Shown here in pieces: positions 9,201-16,244 of a DNA stretch of 39,680 bases. The notes beneath the pieces are model-generated. The model was not told the origin of the DNA, did not search any database, and saw nothing but the letters and a program-made list of their open reading frames with translations. The position numbers and the translations under genes were made by a program. The stretch lies in contig JBNJEA010000010.1 in NCBI GenBank assembly GCA_051745395.1, positions 1 through 39,680 of the forward strand. The letters are read 5' to 3'. The DNA is from JBNJEA01 sp051745395. GTDB lineage: Bacteria > Desulfobacterota > Desulfobacteria > Desulfobacterales > Desulfosalsimonadaceae. Positions within the stretch are counted from its first letter, which is position 1, and the number at the start of each line of letters is the position of its first letter.

Positions 9201-9988
9201 GGCCGAACAGGGGGCAGGCTGTTTTCGATCCGCCGGTGCTCGGGGTGCATGCCGTGGAGCAGGAAGGCCTCGTCTCCTTTGAAAAAACCGTCCAGGCGCT
9301 GATCGACAGGCGCTGTATTAAAGAAGGCATAGTCCATGTCGGCGGGGAAATAGGGCCATCGGGTGTTCTGCCATTCTTCGTCGTAGGTGCCGACATTTTT
9401 GAAACGCTGGGGCCACATCCGGTCGAGCGGAGTAAATCCGGCGGGCTCCGGTACGTCCGTGGGCGACCCGATCTCCCGGCCGGGCAGTTCAATGTTGGGC
9501 AGCGGCCTTTGGCCCGTTTCATCTGTTTCGTTTTTTTCAAAGCCCTTACCCAGGGGATTTTTTTTGAAATCCGGGCCGCCGAAAGCGTTTTTGTAGGAAA
9601 GCGCCATTTCCGAAAACGGCTCCGGGTCGGTAATCACCCGGACGCCGGCATGGCTGCGCCGCCAATACCGGTCGCCGAAAACGTGAAGATGCTTTTCCAT
9701 CGGACCGAGCCCGGCCCTTACCCGGCCAGCCGGGATTTTTTCACCGGCGGGCGCATGGCATTTTCCGGTGACCAGAAATTCCGCACAGGCCTTGGGCATG
9801 CCCTCGTCGAGCATCTGGTCCTCACCCAAAAGGGAGGGGAGCTTGCCCCACAAGTCCTGCTCGGTGACAAGGGCAGCCGGCGAAAGCAGGGAAAAGCCGA
9901 GAACAGAGGTCAGGTGAAGGTAATACCGGCGGGCATACCCCCAGGGCTTGAACAGAAGGGAAAGGTCGTTGTCCTTTAAAACTTTCAT
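6248..9988 (-). CDS. DUF2169 domain fused to unknown centre and pentapeptide repeats
   Basis: This is a 1246-residue protein. Residues about 10-320 are a DUF2169 domain, with the family's KNAFGGPDFKKNPLGKGF segment and a W-P-rich stretch. About 380-530 is helical and charged. About 560-860 is a mixed domain I do not recognise, including LLIASPAS and VFWLPDPE segments. About 860-910 is likely coiled coil. About 930-1240 is pentapeptide repeats (LSGLDLSGLDLRGADLS onward). DUF2169 proteins act as T6SS adaptors in at least one studied case (Agrobacterium Tde2 loading on VgrG). Its position 14 bp after vgrG fits a cargo adaptor or very large spike-associated effector. No nuclease, lipase or amidase motif is evident. 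Confidence 0.88.
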   Translation of the reverse strand: MKVLKDNDLSLLFKPWGYARRYYLHLTSVLGFSLLSPAALVTEQDLWGKLPSLLGEDQMLDEGMPKACAEFLVTGKCHAPAGEKIPAGRVRAGLGPMEKHLHVFGDRYWRRSHAGVRVITDPEPFSEMALSYKNAFGGPDFKKNPLGKGFEKNETDETGQRPLPNIELPGREIGSPTDVPEPAGFTPLDRMWPQRFKNVGTYDEEWQNTRWPYFPADMDYAFFNTAPVDQRLDGFFKGDEAFLLHGMHPEHRRIENSLPPVRPRQFVSRKIDPKKGFEPENLLFEEARLKLDTIWFFPDALLGVLIYHGSVEIQDEDYLDIHRLYLTKEPTDESPGSLEYYRDKMYATMDMSVPVDMAPFEKAAPEFESMLKTWRNIPKRIEEMKKQAMGKSPQLSYTPDETASRLKKVISEGSPAIDKLEAMSRDMHKQYGHLVKIDLQQFDHFRKQMADTSKGIDAAAAKADDLAQLGEAAKKQTAQDLKESFSAEDLEKLGVDPDQALEPPAAEPWQAQAFAFVLQARKNLENDPDAMARLFELGFETHTIERAWLGINPETITMEAESLGLDPEDLEENPITIPPGLVLPVFNEAETFRVAVRTGPDWTDPDKAFILPGSNDAPVFMPACMEENAPVLITSEQMAGLLLEQETGDACHVFWLPDPEAEAGEDAENALSAAEDILLIASPASCADQLEAVRKERENARNLILPDEQESLFTAYQDGLKIRPWILSALPDDFAQAHNVEIALPAAGKTPGNFMPNIPQLDIKALMDQAMEEILAFYNPGDDPAGPEIEKALDEAAEHLGRPRSELVAVMENAKKTETGSASAMGRDAVEKIKTEREILVRQDQITPELEARFQKAISDMEKVAANVGQVESQARDIQKAADAKLAELDSGKLPEEAAEKLRANGLDPDRMRSLTRDEVISLHGRGESLSLYNLSGLDLSGLDLRGADLSRAQCIETCFAGAALSEADLSGAMADRADFSGADLTGAAANMAILTKAAMTGAVMRSVRLKQAAFSDADLTDTDFSGARLELVSFQTCTADRTLFVDASLELVVFNGVTGTAMDFTRMRGYKCLFQDCVLDAAAYTQASLPACMFMNSRGRSVSFFEADLSRASICQESAFPGSDLRFAKMRESCIKDSDLSEADLRKAHMDGTLVEGCQLVGACMRKTVAPRTKFNRVNLEDADMRGINLMTGSLRRSRLVNADLSSSNLYGADLYKAEVGRTNLEGSNLKLTLLADGREQFLET

Positions 9989-10002
9989 TGTCGATGACAG
10001 GC

Positions 10003-12480
10003 CTACATAATGTTTTTTGTTGCGGCCAGCTCCGTATTCGCGGTCGACATTTCGGTCTTGTTGCCGTCCAGGCTGGTGGATTTGGCGCTCATGCTGGTCT
10101 CATCGCCGTTTAATGTCGTACTGCTGCCGGACATGCTGTTGGATTTGCCAATGACCTGCATTTCTTCGCCGACCAGTTCGGAATCCTCGCCGTTTACCTC
10201 GGATTTTTTCCCCCGGAGCTTGTTGGTTGCCCCCGTCCAGGCGCTTTTGGCGCCGCTGATGACGCTTTCCTTGCCTTTGCCAATGACTTCATCGCCGATA
10301 TAGTTTTCCGCCTTTCCGGCCATATCCGTCGCGCTGCCCACGATATCATACACTTTGCCCGCCAGTTTGCTGTCCTCTCCGAACACGTTGCTTACCTTTC
10401 CGCTGATATGCTCGGCGATCGTCTCCCGTTTCTGGGTATGCCCCGCTTCCGTGGTCGTGTAATCGCCCACGGCCGTGAAGGTATGCCTTCCCAGGGTTTT
10501 TTCATTACACCCGCCGATGATGGATTTCTCCGAGAAGCCCTTTACCGCCAGGCTGTTGAGCCCCACGACACTGACCTGCGAGTAGCCCGGCCCGGTAAAA
10601 CTCCCGATGCATTCCTCCTTTTTTCTGGCAGCCACCTTAAGCCCGTTTCCGGTTCTCATCTCGATTCCATCCTCGACCCCGATGTCGTGGCCGCCGAAAG
10701 CCACACCCGCCAGGTCGCAGGCCGCCTTGATCCATCCGGCCGGCCCGAAAAGCGAGACCACGGTGCCGATAGAGCCGAAGAGGTCAAAACCCATTCTCTC
10801 ATACCATGCCTTGTTATCCGTGGGATAGCCCAGTTTCAGGATGCTATCTTCATGCGGACAACAGATCTTAATCTGTTCCTGACCCTTTTTGTCCTCGAAC
10901 TCGATTTTGTTTTTTCCGCTGGTTAGGATGCGGCATTGGGTATCGTTTTCATTGTTGACCACATCGGCATTGTTCGTATTGGCGACAGCCCCTGCAATGA
11001 CCGGCTGGTCCGGATCGCCGTTAATGAAGGAGATCAAAACCTCGGTGCCTTTGTGGAGGGGAAAGTGACTGCCGTGATCCGCTCCCGCGTAAGGGCGCAT
11101 CATGCGGATCCAGGCCGAGGCCTTGCCGTCCTGGTGATCGCCCCGGTCAAAGGGCATCTTTACCTTGTAGCAGCCGTTGTCGTTGAGCTCCGCATAGGTG
11201 CCGTCTCCCGCCGCATCGATTTCCGCATTTAGGGTGCCGTGGATGCGGGGCTTTTCCGTCCTTCTTTGGGGACGGAACTGGACGTCTGAGGGCAGGGCGG
11301 TGAAGGAGTTGTTGTAGGTGGGCCGCTTGTTCTGACCGGATGTATCGCCTGAATAACCGGCCAGCAGAAAGGCCGACTGGTTGCCTTCATGGGAGATGCC
11401 CACGGTTAGGTACTCCTGGTTAAAGCTTTTCCGGAAATGTCCCTTCAGTTCAAAGGTGTAGCCGGGCCGGAGGGAAGGCGCGTTGGAATCGCCGAAAAAC
11501 GATTCTTTCCAGCAGTTGAGTTCTTCGGCGCGGAGCCCGGCCAGCCGCTGGCCCTCCTCCTGTGTCTTGAAATTGTCGCCGTAGATATAGACGCTGCCGC
11601 GGCCTTCCTCAAAGACCTCAGCGCTGCATTCCAATTCCGTGGAGGGCTTTTCCCAGTTGTAGGTCTTTAGAACAACCGAGGCCGGAACAATCTGCTGCCG
11701 GCAGCTGAAGTTTGGGACCACCTCCCTGTCATCGGTTTCATTCAATCCGCTCGGCGGGGCGTAGGGGAGGCTGTCTTCTTCCATGTCCTTATGGCCCTGG
11801 AGGCTATCGATAATGATCAATTTATCCCTTGTATCGGTCTGCTCAAAATAATCAGAATAATAATAGCTGCCTTTCCAAATATCGGTCTGTCCAAGATAAG
11901 AGCCGTAGCTCCAGGGCGTTATCATCCTCCTTTTTTCCCTGGTATCGGTCTGCTCAAAATAATAATAGATGCCTTCCCGCTCCATCAGGCGCTGGATGAA
12001 GTCGAGGTGGGATTCATTGTACTGGCAGACATAGTCAAAGTCCGGGTAGTTTTCCTTTTCGAGATGGATGGAAAAATCCTGCTCCTCCGTGAAATCTGCG
12101 GATTTAAGGACCTTCCGGATAATATCCGGTGTGTTTGTATTCAGAAAGACCCGGTTCTCCCGGGTCTGGGAGAGCCACCACATCCGGGGGACCAGGACCG
12201 CCCGGTAAAAGCACACCTTGCCTAACTTATGCTGCTGTTCAAATTCACGAAGCATTCCGTGGAACTCGATGTCGCCCCCCTCCCGCAGGATTTTAAGGCG
12301 GGCCCGTTCCTGGATCATCTCGTTGATGTCTAAGTCGGAATCCGAGGCGATCAGTTCGATTTCGAACTGGTAAAGCGTTGACAGCCCTTCCTCGCCCTTG
12401 AAGTTGACCACCCCGAAGGTATCTGCCGATACTGCGTCGGAGACGAAAGAAAAGCGTTTTTGGTTATTGCCTGTTGTCAT
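10003..12480 (-). CDS. vgrG: T6SS spike protein VgrG (TssI) with extended C-terminus
   Basis: This 825-residue VgrG has a gp27-like hub (about 10-400, with YNESHLDFIQRLMEREGIYYYFE at 154-176), a gp5-like OB domain (about 440-520, with WIRMMRPYAG and HFPLHKGTEVLISFINGDPDQP), then a needle region. The hub carries an unusual Tyr-rich duplicated insert at about 175-218. The C-terminus holds a hydrophobic patch at about 560-596 (FGSIGTVVSLFG) and a long Ser/Thr/Gly-rich tail whose repeating polar pattern (NGEDSELVGEEM, STTLNGDETSMSAKS) suggests continuation of the needle's beta helix. No known toxin domain is seen. It sits between clpV and the DUF2169 cassette and should carry the PAAR-like tip encoded downstream. 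Confidence 0.96.
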   Translation of the reverse strand: MTTGNNQKRFSFVSDAVSADTFGVVNFKGEEGLSTLYQFEIELIASDSDLDINEMIQERARLKILREGGDIEFHGMLREFEQQHKLGKVCFYRAVLVPRMWWLSQTRENRVFLNTNTPDIIRKVLKSADFTEEQDFSIHLEKENYPDFDYVCQYNESHLDFIQRLMEREGIYYYFEQTDTREKRRMITPWSYGSYLGQTDIWKGSYYYSDYFEQTDTRDKLIIIDSLQGHKDMEEDSLPYAPPSGLNETDDREVVPNFSCRQQIVPASVVLKTYNWEKPSTELECSAEVFEEGRGSVYIYGDNFKTQEEGQRLAGLRAEELNCWKESFFGDSNAPSLRPGYTFELKGHFRKSFNQEYLTVGISHEGNQSAFLLAGYSGDTSGQNKRPTYNNSFTALPSDVQFRPQRRTEKPRIHGTLNAEIDAAGDGTYAELNDNGCYKVKMPFDRGDHQDGKASAWIRMMRPYAGADHGSHFPLHKGTEVLISFINGDPDQPVIAGAVANTNNADVVNNENDTQCRILTSGKNKIEFEDKKGQEQIKICCPHEDSILKLGYPTDNKAWYERMGFDLFGSIGTVVSLFGPAGWIKAACDLAGVAFGGHDIGVEDGIEMRTGNGLKVAARKKEECIGSFTGPGYSQVSVVGLNSLAVKGFSEKSIIGGCNEKTLGRHTFTAVGDYTTTEAGHTQKRETIAEHISGKVSNVFGEDSKLAGKVYDIVGSATDMAGKAENYIGDEVIGKGKESVISGAKSAWTGATNKLRGKKSEVNGEDSELVGEEMQVIGKSNSMSGSSTTLNGDETSMSAKSTSLDGNKTEMSTANTELAATKNIM
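11825..11980. repeat. Internal direct repeat in vgrG (27 of 28 bp, 111 bp apart)
   Basis: Plus-strand 11825-11852 and 11936-11963 are near-identical 28-mers (each contains TATCGGTCTGCTCAAAATAA) differing at one base. Both continue into similar AATAATAATAG-TGCC sequence. A third, diverged copy of the core starts at 11881 (ATCGGTCTGTCCAAGATAA, 16 of 19 matching). Spacings (48, 63 and 111 bp) are all multiples of three, so the reading frame survives. The encoded units are GIYYYFEQTDTREK, GSYLGQTDI and GSYYYSDYFEQTDTRDK. Confidence 0.9.
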
Positions 12481-12548
12481 GGCTCATGCTCCTTGATTCT
12501 CCTGCTGCTATGGTCGGGTTTTGCCTGTTTTTCTCAGCCGCTGGATTT

Positions 12549-15182
12549 TCAGGCAAATTCGACTTTGAACTCGCCCTGCTCGCCGGTGCTCAAAGACACC
12601 GTGCCCGGCATCTCCCCGCCGGCGCCCATGCCCTTTAAAAGCGTCTGGGAGATCTCGGGCATGACTTTTCCCTGAAGGATGTAGTCGATGTTCCGGGCCC
12701 CGGTCTCAACCTCGGCGCAGCGGTCCGTGATCTGCTTGACCACGTCATCGCTGTAGGTCAGGTGGATCTTGTTGTTCTGCTGCAAGGTCTTCTGCAGTTT
12801 GGCCAGTTTGAGTCCCACCACCCGGGCCATGGCTTCGCTGTCCAGGCTGTAGTAGGGCACCACGGTCATGCGGGCCAGAAGGGCCGGCTTGAAATGCTTG
12901 GACAACAGGGGGCGTACTGCGCCCATCACCGCCTCCATGGGCGGGGCCTCATCTTCGCCGTGGGTCATTTCCTGGATCACATCCGTTGCCAGGTTGCTGG
13001 TCAGGATGATGACCGTGTTCTTGAAATTGATGTCCTTGCCCTCGCCGTCCGACAGGGTCCCCTTGTCAAAGACCTGGTAAAACAGGTTCATCACGTCCGG
13101 ATGGGCTTTTTCCACCTCGTCGAGCAGCACCACGGAATAGGGGTTCTGGCGCACGGCCTCGGACAGCATGCCGCCTTCGCCGTAGCCCACGTAGCCCGGG
13201 GGCGAGCCGATCAGGCGGCTGGTGGAATGGCGCTCCTGGAATTCGCTCATGTTGATGGTCACGATATTGTGCTCCCCGCCGAACATGAGGTCCGCAATAC
13301 CCAGGCCGGTCTCGGTTTTTCCCACCCCGCTGGGGCCGACCAGAAGAAAGACGCCCAGGGGTTGGTCCGGGTTGCGGATGCCGGACTTGGCGGACTTGAT
13401 GACCTCTCCGATGGCGGAGATGGCGTGATCCTGGCCCTTGATGCGCTCGCCGAGGCGATTTTCGAAATTGATGACGGTCTGGACTTGGTCGCGCTGGATT
13501 TTGCCAAGCGGAATGCCGGTCCAGTCGCTGACCACTTTGCTCACAACGTCCGGGCACACCTCGATGCGCACCATGGGGTCCTCCGCCTGGAGCTCGGCAA
13601 GCGCCGCGCCGGCTTTTTCCAGCTGGCGGTTTAACTCCTCTTTTTGGGCCGCATCCCCCGGATTGGAAAGGGCCTGGAGCTGCTGGCGGAGGTCAACGAC
13701 TTTTCCCGCCCGTTCCTTTTCATCTTCCCATCGGGCGGTGATGCTCTTGATCTGTTCGTCTCTGGAGGCCATTTGGCCGAAAAGATCCGCGTAATATTCC
13801 TCGTCGATTGAAATGCCGTTGTCCCGGTCCCGGTCAAGGGCGCGTTTTTCGCGTTCCAGGGCCTGGCGGGCCCGTTCGGCATCGGTGAGGACCGGGGGCT
13901 TGGCGGTGAGGTTGATCTTGATGCGCGCACAGCTCGTATCCAGCAGATCAATGGCCTTGTCCGGCAGAAAGCGGCCGCTGATGTAGCGGTCCGCGTATTC
14001 CGCGGCGGCAACGATGGCGTCATCGCGGACAATAACATTGTGGGAGGCCTCGTAGTTGTCCTTGAGCCCGCGCAGAATCAGCGTTGCAATGGAGACATCC
14101 GGCTCGGCCAGCTTGATGAGCTGAAAGCGCCGCGCCAGGGCCGGGTCTTTTTCAAAGTATTTCTTGTATTCGCTCCAGGTGGTGGCCGCACAGGTCTTGA
14201 TCTCGCCGCGGGCGAGAGCGGGTTTCAAGAGATTGGCCGCATCCGAGCTCCCGGCAGATCCCCCCGCGCCGATCAGGGTGTGGGCCTCGTCGATAAAGAA
14301 GATGATCGGCGTCTCCGATGCCTTGATCTCATTTAAAACGCCCTTGAGGCGGTTTTCGAATTCCCCCTTCATGCCGGCCCCGGCCTCCAGGGCGCCCATG
14401 TCCAGGCCCAGGAGGGTTACGTTTTTGAGCATGTCCGGCACGTCTTCTTCCGTGATGCGAAGGGCAAGGCCTTCAATCACCGCGGTCTTGCCCACGCCGG
14501 GTTCGCCCACCAGGATGGGATTGTTCTTCCGGCGGCGGGCCAGCACGTCGATGATCTGGTGAATTTCCTCCTCCCGGCCGAAGACCGGGTCAATATCGCC
14601 GGAGGCAGCCTTGGCGGTAAAATCCTGGCAGTACTTGGCCAGGTACCCGTCGCCGGACGCGGCCTGCGCCCCTTCGCCGGCGCCTGCATCGGCCGGGCCG
14701 GCGGTCTCCTGCTCGGTTGAGCCCTCGGTGATTTTCCAGAAATTCTTTTGCAGCGTTTCGGTGTTGATGTTTTTGAGCAGATCCACGTAGCGGCCGCCGC
14801 CGAAGAAGGTGGGTTTGGTCAGAAACGCCATCAGGACGGCGCCGGTGCGGATGCGCCGGCCGCCCAGGTCGATGGAGGTGATCATCCAGGCTTTTTCGAA
14901 CAGTTCCACCAGCAGGGGCGAGAACGTGGGTTTGCCGGGATTGCCGGCTTTCTGGTCCTCCAGGGCGTCGGTCAGGCCGGAGGTTACCCGCGCAGGGTCG
15001 ATCTCGAAATGACGGAGGATGACCTGGATGTCGCCGCTGGTCTCTTCCAGGCTTTTGAGCAGAAACTGCTCCACAGTGATTTCGTAGTTCGTCCGGGACA
15101 CGCACAGGCCCACGGCATTGTGCAGCACGCTGGTGCTCTGGTCATTGAGTTTGGAAAACAGGGATTTGATATCGTGGTCCAT
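12549..15182 (-). CDS. clpV: T6SS AAA+ ATPase ClpV (TssH)
   Basis: This 877-residue Clp/Hsp100 ATPase disassembles the contracted TssB/TssC sheath for reuse. It shows an N-terminal double Clp_N region (about 1-150), first Walker A GEPGVGKT at 226-233 with a matching FIDEAHTLIG Walker B, a middle coiled-coil domain (about 430-530), a second Walker A GPSGVGKT near 613-620 with VVLLDEVEKAH, and a C-terminal D2-small domain. The MSEFQER and GYVGYGEGG pore/sensor segments are intact. Length and order match ClpV rather than housekeeping ClpB, as does its place between tssG and vgrG. It starts at ATG 15182, 27 bp after tssG, with GGAGA upstream. Confidence 0.96.
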   Translation of the reverse strand: MDHDIKSLFSKLNDQSTSVLHNAVGLCVSRTNYEITVEQFLLKSLEETSGDIQVILRHFEIDPARVTSGLTDALEDQKAGNPGKPTFSPLLVELFEKAWMITSIDLGGRRIRTGAVLMAFLTKPTFFGGGRYVDLLKNINTETLQKNFWKITEGSTEQETAGPADAGAGEGAQAASGDGYLAKYCQDFTAKAASGDIDPVFGREEEIHQIIDVLARRRKNNPILVGEPGVGKTAVIEGLALRITEEDVPDMLKNVTLLGLDMGALEAGAGMKGEFENRLKGVLNEIKASETPIIFFIDEAHTLIGAGGSAGSSDAANLLKPALARGEIKTCAATTWSEYKKYFEKDPALARRFQLIKLAEPDVSIATLILRGLKDNYEASHNVIVRDDAIVAAAEYADRYISGRFLPDKAIDLLDTSCARIKINLTAKPPVLTDAERARQALEREKRALDRDRDNGISIDEEYYADLFGQMASRDEQIKSITARWEDEKERAGKVVDLRQQLQALSNPGDAAQKEELNRQLEKAGAALAELQAEDPMVRIEVCPDVVSKVVSDWTGIPLGKIQRDQVQTVINFENRLGERIKGQDHAISAIGEVIKSAKSGIRNPDQPLGVFLLVGPSGVGKTETGLGIADLMFGGEHNIVTINMSEFQERHSTSRLIGSPPGYVGYGEGGMLSEAVRQNPYSVVLLDEVEKAHPDVMNLFYQVFDKGTLSDGEGKDINFKNTVIILTSNLATDVIQEMTHGEDEAPPMEAVMGAVRPLLSKHFKPALLARMTVVPYYSLDSEAMARVVGLKLAKLQKTLQQNNKIHLTYSDDVVKQITDRCAEVETGARNIDYILQGKVMPEISQTLLKGMGAGGEMPGTVSLSTGEQGEFKVEFA

Positions 15183-15209
15183 TTAAGGTCTCCGTCTTTC
15201 GTAGATTTG

Positions 15210-16244
15210 TCAGTTCATGGCCGTCTGCAGACCGTAGAATGCATTGGGCTCCGGTTCGTATGCTGCATTGCCGGCCTCATCGGGGCTGATCAGCCAGGTA
15301 TGGTAACCCAGTCGGCACCACTGCGCGCCGCCGAGGGTGGCGGACTGGATCTGGTCTTCCCGGACGATAAAGCGGATATCCACGCTCAGGGGCTGATCCA
15401 GGTAGGCATTGATGACCCGCGTCAGTTGGTCGAAAGCCTCCGTGCCCGGCGCCATTTCGTGAAACCGCTCATGGTGGAGCGGGCCGCAGCGAATGCGGAT
15501 TTTGCTGCTGTAGTCAGAGATCCGGCTGCCGATATGGCTGTCTTCACCGAGCGTGCAGGCCTGAACGCCCGTCAGAAAACGCTGATCTGCATCGATCGGG
15601 ACCTCCCGGGCGGCGCATTGCTCGATCTCAACGCCGGGCAGGTCAAAGAAATCGGCAATCAGGGTCTGAAGACCGAGGGCGGATCGGGGATGGCACAGAA
15701 ACAGCCCGGCATAGCGCAGCAGCGCGTCGCTTTCCGGCAGCCGGCGCCGCATCTCGGGCTCGGCCAGTCCGATCAGGCTGTAGAGCCGCTTGAGACTGTC
15801 CGGGTCTTTTTCATCCACAATTTTGACCGTCAGCCGGTACTTGCTCCAGGACTCATAAAAAAGCTTGAACAGCCGGTCATTGAAGATGTCCAGGAAATCG
15901 CGCTTGACGGTTTCCTCTTCAAAGACCTCATCGATCAGCTCTTCGGTGTAATAGGTGGGAAGCGGCGAGGCCGGGCCGTAGAGGCCCAGGAAATTGGCCG
16001 TGATTTCAAAGCGCGTGTGGTCTTTGGTTGAAATATCGCGGATATTGGAGACATCCACGTCGGCAAAGCCAAGGGATACGGGCGGACGGATGCGCACGTG
16101 CTCGTGCAGGAATTCGGAAAACGCCTTACCGTCTCCGGCGGTCCGCTGCAGCAGGCGAAGGACCTGGAAGTAGCTGAACTGCTTCGGGGTGCCGGTGAGG
16201 GCTTTTTTTAATTGATCTGCTTCTTGCCGATGCGAATGGGCCAT
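15210..16244 (-). CDS. tssG: T6SS baseplate protein TssG
   Basis: This 344-residue TssG (ImpH/VasB family) is a baseplate wedge subunit that binds TssF, TssE and TssK. Family marks include the N-terminal FSYFQVLRLLQR motif, VRIRPPVSLGFADVDV, NFLGLYGPASPLPTYYTEEL near 110-130, and a C-terminal LGGAQWCRLGYHTWL. The ATG at 16244 lies inside the 3' end of tssF (37-bp overlap). I keep it because the preceding residues (MAHSHRQEADQLKKAL) form the usual N-terminal helix before the FxFFQ-like motif. The overlap points to coupled translation of the two wedge partners. There are no anomalies. Confidence 0.95.
   Translation of the reverse strand: MAHSHRQEADQLKKALTGTPKQFSYFQVLRLLQRTAGDGKAFSEFLHEHVRIRPPVSLGFADVDVSNIRDISTKDHTRFEITANFLGLYGPASPLPTYYTEELIDEVFEEETVKRDFLDIFNDRLFKLFYESWSKYRLTVKIVDEKDPDSLKRLYSLIGLAEPEMRRRLPESDALLRYAGLFLCHPRSALGLQTLIADFFDLPGVEIEQCAAREVPIDADQRFLTGVQACTLGEDSHIGSRISDYSSKIRIRCGPLHHERFHEMAPGTEAFDQLTRVINAYLDQPLSVDIRFIVREDQIQSATLGGAQWCRLGYHTWLISPDEAGNAAYEPEPNAFYGLQTAMN

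Noticed and set aside
8645..9979. 444-codon open frame on the plus strand opposite the DUF2169 gene
   Set aside because: Mirror of a long high-GC gene with clear family features on the other strand; the product is low-complexity and matches nothing.
14748..16031. 427-codon plus-strand frame spanning clpV and tssG
   Set aside because: It covers parts of two well-identified genes on the minus strand and has no recognisable domain; a shadow frame.
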